NCBI GenBank assembly: GCA_000231825.2
Contig: JH720325.1
Coordinates: 298,842 to 362,841 of the forward strand
Direction: 5' to 3'
Length of the DNA stretch: 64,000 nt
DNA from: Tetrahymena elliotti 4EA
Lineage: Eukaryota; Ciliophora; Oligohymenophorea; Hymenostomatida; Tetrahymenidae
In this document: positions 57,905 through 64,000 of the stretch, in pieces
How the letters are laid out: the number at the start of each line of letters is the position of its first letter
How positions within the stretch are numbered: the stretch's first letter is position 1
Notes under the pieces: model-generated
Databases searched by the model: none
Seen by the model: the letters and a program-made list of their open reading frames with translations, nothing else
What the model was told of the DNA's origin: nothing
Translations under genes and position numbers: made by a program

Positions 57905-58711
57905 ATAAAATTTTTTAGAACTGTAACCTAAATAAAATATAAAATATTTTACATTTAAGAAAATCAAATACTTAAACAGAAGCTTTCCAATTTCATAATA
58001 TCAAAAAATCTTATTTAAACTTATAATAGAAAAAAAAATTTAAATAGAAAGATATTAGCTTACACTTTATCCAATTGTAAGAGATATTATTTATGGGAAG
58101 ACTATTTGGGAATTTTTATTAAACTTCTTTCTTATGGCTTTTATATAGATGAATTTTTTGATTTTTTTAGATAGCTAAAAATCTATTCTAAACTTTTAAA
58201 AAATAAATCCATAAATCCTTTAAAGTAAATGGATTACTAATTTTTTTATAATCAGATACATAATTTTAATTTATTTTTTTACTTTACTCAATATCATTAT
58301 CATATTTAAAATCTATACAATTCTTGTGAATATATAATAGTGGATTATGATATTAAGCAGTTAAAATAATCCTTAAAAAATTAGTAATGCAAATTTTATT
58401 TGTTTGACAGTAAGGCAAAGAGAGAAACGTTGGGGGGAAAAGGCCTAAATGCTCTTTCTGAAACAAGTAATTCCATTTTTCTTAAAATTTTCAAGACTTT
58501 TAGTATTAAATTTTAAAAAAAGACAATTTTTAGTAAAATTATAATATTTGTAAGCACAGATACATATCCAGAAAAGAGATATTTTATCAAAGTTTTTTAA
58601 GAATTAACTAAAAAGAAAATTCTTTTAATTGTTTCACCTAGGACTAGGATGAGAAAAATTGTTTTGGTTACCATAAAAAGAAAGCATAGCATATAAGAGG
58701 ATAGTTTTTGA
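57905..58711 (+). pseudogene. Long open frame with protein-like composition, unknown; possibly a gene remnant
   Basis: TGA-free for 268 codons, with a first internal ATG at 58229 that would give 160 residues. Parts read like real protein (NCKRYYLWEDYLGIFIKLL; SKAKRETLGGKGLNALSETS; TDTYPEKRYFIKVFQEL), and the local base composition is richer in G and C near 58411-58470. There is no convincing start and no recognised family. It lies 240 nt upstream of the second antigen gene. It could be an exon of an unrecognised gene, a remnant, or chance. Confidence 0.3.
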
Positions 58712-58953
58712 AGAGATATTTATTTGTATAAAAATCATGCCTCTTTATAATCCTATTCAACAATATTCTTTTTATCAAAATCATATCAAATAAAGAACAT
58801 TTTTTCTTCTTTTAGTTTGTAATCTTACAAAATTTCCATCTTATTCACCCACTATTCAATTTTTTGGTTTTTTAAATATCGGATTTTGATTTTCAATTAA
58901 TATAAAAAATTATAAATCAAAACAATTAATTCAAAAATAATTAAAATAAGAAA

Positions 58954-60288
58954 ATGTATAAAGCAATTATTCTTTTGCTTTTGGCTACTTCCTTAGTTAC
59001 TGCTGCTTCTAATGTATGCTATAGTAAATGTCCTGCTGGTACATACAGTTAATCTGGTACCAACTAATAGGAATGTACTAAATGTTCATCTGGCTAATTC
59101 TCTTATCAAGGAGATACTAGTTGCACACCCTGTGATGCTGGTACATACTCTGATGTTGAAGGAACTTAAAAATGTACTCCTTGTCCCCTTGGAAAATTTA
59201 CTAGTGGAAGTGGAGCAAATAAATTAGCTGACTGTAGTCAAACTGTTTCAAAATGTCCTGCTGGTAAATGGAGTGAAACTGGTTATAACAATCTTTCAGG
59301 AAATCTCTGTTTTGAATGTTATGGTAACTCTATTTCCTCTGAAGGTGCTACTGTATGTACAAAATGCACTCCTCCCTCTTCTTCTAATAATTTAAAAACT
59401 GAGTGTAGTGGTCCTAAACTTAGCTAATGTGAACCTGGTTAATTTAGTCTAAGTGGCTACAATGGCTTATATGAATAAGCATGTTTCAGTTGTGAACTAG
59501 GCTCTATTTCTGCCTCTAAAGGAGCTACTTCATGTACCAAATGTAGCACAGGTTAATGGCCTAATAGTGATCGTACCTCCTGTGTTAGTGTACCTCAATG
59601 CCCTGCTGGTAAATTCAGTACCACTGGTTATGCTTAGGATTAATCTTCTGGTTGTTCTCCTTGTCCAAAGGGTACTTATTCTACCAATCCAGGAGCTACT
59701 ACTTGTACTCCTTGCCCTACTGGTAAATGGACCTCTAAAGATGGAAACACTGCTGTCTCTGATTGTGATATTACTGGCCTTACTCTTTGTTCTGCTGGTA
59801 GCTTTAGTTAATCTGGATATAATATTGCTATTAGTGACCCATGTATTTAGTGTGAAGTTGGTTTTTACTCTGCTGAAGGAGCTAGATCGTGTAGCTATTG
59901 TAAGTCAGGCACCATTGCTTCTAATAAAGGAGCCAGTTCTTGTACTCCTTGCCAAGCTGGTTTCTGGTCTAATTCATAGAGAACTGCTTGTGATGTTACT
60001 ACCAGATTATGCCCTGCTGGTTATTAAAGCCCTAATGGATATGATACAAATAGCAAATGTAAGGGTTGTTTGCAATGCGAAGCAAATACTTATTCTACTG
60101 TCCCTGGTTCAACTAGTTGTACTGCTTGCTCAAACAACCGTACTGCACCTAAAGGATCAACAGCTGTCACTGCTTGTGCCTGCCCTGAAAGCAGCTCAGG
60201 TCCTAACGATGGTACTAGTGAATGCACATCTTTTTCTATTCTAATTAAATTCAGCTTAATCTTCTTTGCTTTTGTTATTATTTTTTGA
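58954..60288 (+). CDS. Immobilization antigen (cysteine-rich, GPI-anchor type surface protein)
   Basis: A complete single-exon frame of 445 codons, including the stop, from ATG 58954 to TGA 60286-60288, once TAA/TAG are read as Gln. The N-terminal signal peptide (MYKAIILLLLATSLVTA) is close to that of the gene at 46204. The body is a series of cysteine modules with CPAG and CxxC pairs (CYSKCPAGTYS, CTPCPLGKFT, CSPCPKGTYS, CTPCQAGFWS). The last module (NNRTAPKGSTAVTACACPE, then SSSGPNDGTSEC) and the hydrophobic tail (ILIKFSLIFFAFVIIF) match the paralogue. The expected product is a GPI-linked cell-surface coat protein, the kind that is mutually exclusively expressed in Tetrahymena and Ichthyophthirius. 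The plus-strand frame at 59567-60244 and others in different phases are shadows of this gene. Confidence 0.93.
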
Positions 60289-60639
60289 AAATAGAGTTGA
60301 TATTTTATAATTGGAAAATAATCCAAAAATTAGAATAATGTTTATTTATTTTATATATTGTATTATTTGGAAATAATAAAAATGTAAGATATAATATGAT
60401 AAAATAAAAATAATTTAAAATTATCTCTTTATGAAAATAAATTATTTATAAATATTTCAATAATAAAAAAATGTTAAATTAATATATATTGTATTTATTT
60501 CAAATAATATTTTAAAAAAATTATGTTTTCAATATTTGAAAAAACAAATTAAAATTATTTTCCTGAAGAATTAAAAAAAAAAATATTATCCAATCTGTAT
60601 TGAGCAATTTAAAATTTTAGAATAAAATTGTTTATTAAA

Positions 60640-60880
60640 ATCTCCATGAAAAGTGCTTGTTTTTTTGAAATTTATTTTAAGATTAGCAATAAATTTGTCT
60701 CTTTACTATATTTTCGAATTTCATTCATAGTAAAATTTAATTACCTACCTCTAAAAAAAGAAAATCATCAAAGAAAATTAAAATATTTCTTGCTTTTTTT
60801 ATTAAGAAATGAAACAGGATTAATAAAAATAAAAAGGAGCTTTGAAATATTTGTATTTCATGGACGCCATAGATAAAAGT
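60640..60880. repeat. Duplicated block, copy 1
   Basis: About 240 nt highly similar to 63742-63980. Shared runs include CTTCGAATTTCATT versus TTTTCGAATTTCATT, CATAGTAAAATTTAAT, AAAATTAAAATATTTCTTGC and AATAAAAAGGAGCTT, in the same order and orientation. Part of it is open in both strands, but no protein family is evident. Confidence 0.75.
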
Positions 60881-62709
60881 TTGATTTGTTTTTTTAGAAA
60901 AATTATATCTCAAAATAAAAAAGATTATCAAATAAAGTATTTGCATAAATAAAGTATGTTTATTTTTTCTTAAATGATTACAATATTGAATAATTTATTT
61001 TTTTACCTTCAAACTCTCTTACTCTCTAATTGCCTTTATTTCTATTATATTTTTTTTGGTAATAAAACTCAAACATCATTAATTTTTCAAACCATCTAAA
61101 TAATATTATATTTATATAATAAGCATAAAATAATTTTCAATATGAATTATTTATATCTAAAATTTGTTAAAACTTGTTTACACTAGATAAAATTCTTATT
61201 GTTTGAAAAAACCAAGGGAAAATGGATACAAAAATTCCTTTACTCAATTTTTTACAATATCAAAAACTAAAAAAGAGAAAAATAACTCAGCGCCTTCTAT
61301 CTTTATTTAATCACATTTCGGTAGTTGTTTCATTTTGATTAAATTTCACAAAAGAGCATTTACAATATTTCTAAAAAATAACTATTTTACTAAATGATAT
61401 CTATCTGTATTTCTCATTTTTAAAATTTTCAACTCTTTTTTTAATTTTTAAAAATTTTTGAGCTTAAAAAATTATTTTTTAGAAAAAATTTCAAATTTTC
61501 TTGAGTGAAGAAAGCATTAATCAATTAATATAAAATAGCTACTAATTTTATAAAATATAAATTTTAATTATTTTAAAATGCTTTTTGAGTAAAATTAATA
61601 ACTCATTACTTGTAAAAAACATTCTAATAATAAAATAAATTTTTGGATTATTAAACAAAAAAAGAACTGGTTAAATTTAATTTTATGGTTTAAATTTAGC
61701 TTTATTAACAGATGAAAATGTTTTAGAGACATATATTAGTCATTTTGTGTTTTTTGATAAAAAGTTATCTTCTCTTTTAATTTAATACATTTTGATCATT
61801 AATAAAAGAATTATTTTTTCTAATTTTTATTCTAGTTTTACACACTGATATTTTATTTTTTTAGAAAATAAAAATAAGGTTAGCAATCAAATATGTTTAA
61901 TATTAAAAGTCTCAAGAAAATAAGAATATTTTCTATCTTTTTTAAATTAAATTTTAGAGTAAATTCTATTCTATTTTGAAAACTAAAATTATTTATTTAG
62001 CATTGTTTATAGTGATTGGCGGAAATAATAATATTTTATGTATTTTTTGCCTGAAAAACAATTTAAAAGATAATAAAATATTATTAAAATTTGTTATGTC
62101 ACAAATCTGCTTATTTAAATCCATATTTTTATATTAATTTTCATTAGATTTTTCAAAAATTCCATATTATTTTTCAAATAAACCTTTTGATGAAAGCAAG
62201 TAAATGTTAAGAAAATTTGTAACTTAATTATTTTTAAAAATTATGATATTTTATCTAATCTTACAATTAATTAAAAATGAGAGATGAAATATGGTCATAT
62301 TAATTTAAATTAGATCTGTCAAATGAGAGGTTGAATAATATATTAATTTACAAAGATCTATTAATTCCAATCTTCAAAATATCAATCTCATCAATAAAAG
62401 ATTAAATAGTAAGTGCTATTAATAAGGATCATATGGTATTTACATTCATTTAATTTAGATGCTCAGAAAAGATTTTTTAAAATATCAATAAATAAAATAA
62501 AATTTAAAGCTACCCAAATTTGCAACAAAAATAAATTATTTTTTATATGAAAGTTACTAAAAACTTATATAACATTTTTCTGTTCATATTACTGTAATTA
62601 CTCAATTACTGTATTTTCTTGCGATCTTGGGGCTTAAAAATTAGTCCAAAATGATCTGTCCTCTTGCCAAATATTTGTTAAATTTTTTAAAGGATTAGAT
62701 TTTACTCAA

Positions 62710-62755
62710 GGAAAATATTGTATATTTTATGGTATATATATAGAAAAATTTTTTA
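62710..62755. repeat. Dispersed motif, copy 3 of 3 (weak)
   Basis: A diverged copy of the same motif. The left half (GGAAAATATTGTATATTTTATGG) is conserved; the right half is hardly recognisable. Confidence 0.45.
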
Positions 62756-63741
62756 AGATATAAATAATATAGAAAATTTTTTAATACTTTTGTAAAGCAA
62801 TTTTTTGTTTATAAAATTGACTTTTTTTGCAAATAATAGGTGATCATAAAATATAATTTCTAAAAAAAGCTTAATGAACTAACAATTTAGAAAATGAAAA
62901 TAATTTTATCATATTTTCATGCAAAATATATTTTTTCAACAAAAAAAATAATTAGCTTTCAATAAATAATATCACAAAACTACACTAGAAAATATACAAA
63001 AACCACACATGATTTTTTCTCAATGTTATTGCACTCTATTTTAATTAAAACTTAATTTGATGGTTTTTCTAAAAAAGTAATCCATAAATCCAACCCAAAC
63101 TCATAGAAATTAGATTTTATCAAAAAAATTAAAAATTGGTGAGCAATTAATAAAATCGTCTTCTTCAGCTTAACTTAATAATTTTTCTTACGATCTTGTC
63201 TTAAAAAAGGTTTTTAATCAAAAAAAATTAGATTATTATAACTGTTAAGATATTATTTACTTAATTAGTTTGAAGAAATATAAAATACTTATCCCCAGAT
63301 CATATTCTTAAAATTGAACTTCTTCTGTCTGTTTTTTATTTTTTATGTTTAATTTATTTCATTGAAGATAAATAAATTCCACTTTATTTTTCTTTCATAC
63401 CCACTAGGCTATTATCTCATAGATATTTCTTTGAGAATATATAAATAGCTAAAGTTTGATTTCATCTCAAAAAAGATTTTTAATTTATAATTACCATTTT
63501 TATTTTAAACCACATAATAAATTATTTGCCTTGTAATAAATTTCTATTACAAGTTATAAGAATATATATTTTGCATATTCATTGTTTCTTGAGGATAATA
63601 ATTACTCAAATAAACAAATGTAAAAAAAATTATAATTTTGTAGCAAAGAGTGTAAAATGGGATAGAATCTAATTATTAGATATAGGAAAATAATAACACA
63701 GGAATTATTCTACTCATATCACTTTTTTTAAAAATAAGATT

Positions 63742-63980
63742 TTATGAAAAAGACTTCTTTTTTTGAAATTTGTTTTATTTTTAAGATTATCAATAACTTT
63801 GTATATCTATTATATCTTCGAATTTCATTTTCATAGTAAAATTTAATGCCAATAAAAAGAAGAAAATGTTCACAAAAAATTAAAATATTTCTTGCCTTTT
63901 ATATTAAAAAATGAAACAAGGATATAAAAATAAAAAGGAGCTTATATTTTTGGATTTGATGACACAGATGAAATTTTCAT
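63742..63980. repeat. Duplicated block, copy 2
   Basis: Second copy of the 60640-60880 block, about 3.1 kb downstream, same orientation, with small indels. It may continue beyond the right edge of the window. Confidence 0.75.
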
Positions 63981-64000
63981 TTATTTTCTTTAGAAAAATC

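Larger units (their letters stand above)
60289..64000. other. AT-rich gene-poor region to the window edge
   Basis: No gene is recognised. It holds a duplicated block (see repeats) and further diverged repeats related to the 53.9 and 57.6 kb segments. The remainder is A/T-rich spacer. Confidence 0.45.

Noticed and set aside
59012..60326. Several open frames, including a 225-residue Leu/Val-rich one at 59567-60244
   Set aside because: All overlap the single intact 445-codon antigen frame in other phases or on the other strand.
1..64000. CRISPR arrays, bacterial operons, prophage or rRNA genes
   Set aside because: No regularly spaced direct repeats, Shine-Dalgarno spacing or rRNA sequence was seen, and the genetic code and introns are ciliate.
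1..64000. Telomeric CCCCAA repeats or the 15-bp chromosome breakage sequence
   Set aside because: I looked for both and found no convincing match on either strand.

Overview
The window is macronuclear-type DNA of an oligohymenophorean ciliate, most likely Tetrahymena or a close relative. It is very A+T rich. Its genes are read with TAA and TAG as glutamine and TGA as the only stop. Introns are short, AT-rich and GT..AG. Two tRNA-Gln genes with a CTA anticodon, the type that reads UAG, lie in the window, and two cysteine-rich immobilization-antigen genes of the holotrich type are present. Conventional ORF calling breaks most of these genes at TAA/TAG. The gene models here were therefore built by reading through those codons and by checking splice phase by hand.

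Left part (1-21 kb): two same-strand paralogous genes (about 1-5628, cut by the window edge, and 14917-20920) encode multidomain class III nucleotide cyclases. The order is a four-helix voltage-sensor-like module with an Arg-rich S4, an Asn/Gln/Ser-rich linker, a transmembrane/extracellular/transmembrane unit, and one cyclase catalytic domain. Between them, on the minus strand (6406-12573), lies a gene for the large cleavage/polyadenylation specificity factor subunit (CPSF160/Cft1).

Middle part (21-39 kb): minus-strand genes encode proteins of unknown function, three of them extremely Asn/Gln-rich (21900-22991, 23355-about 27745, 32603-33949, 34489-39236). A plus-strand gene (29307-31147) encodes an RsuA/RluB-type pseudouridine synthase with a mitochondrial-type N-terminus. 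The two tRNA-Gln(CTA) genes sit at 31608-31679 and 31909-31980, just beside the Gln-rich genes that depend heavily on UAA/UAG decoding.

Right part (39-64 kb): gene-poor and AT-rich. Two secreted, GPI-anchor-type immobilization antigens (46204-48014, with an assembly gap inside a 180-nt repeat, and 58954-60288) bracket about 11 kb. That interval holds a decayed copy of the 5' end of the 34-39 kb gene (about 50810-51665), diverged segmental duplications and broken reading frames. A duplicated block near 60.64-60.88 kb recurs at 63.74-63.98 kb. The region looks like a surface-antigen locus with active duplication and decay.

Limits: several 5' exons and a few internal splice sites are not settled. 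Protein families were recognised from motifs read by eye, without database searches.
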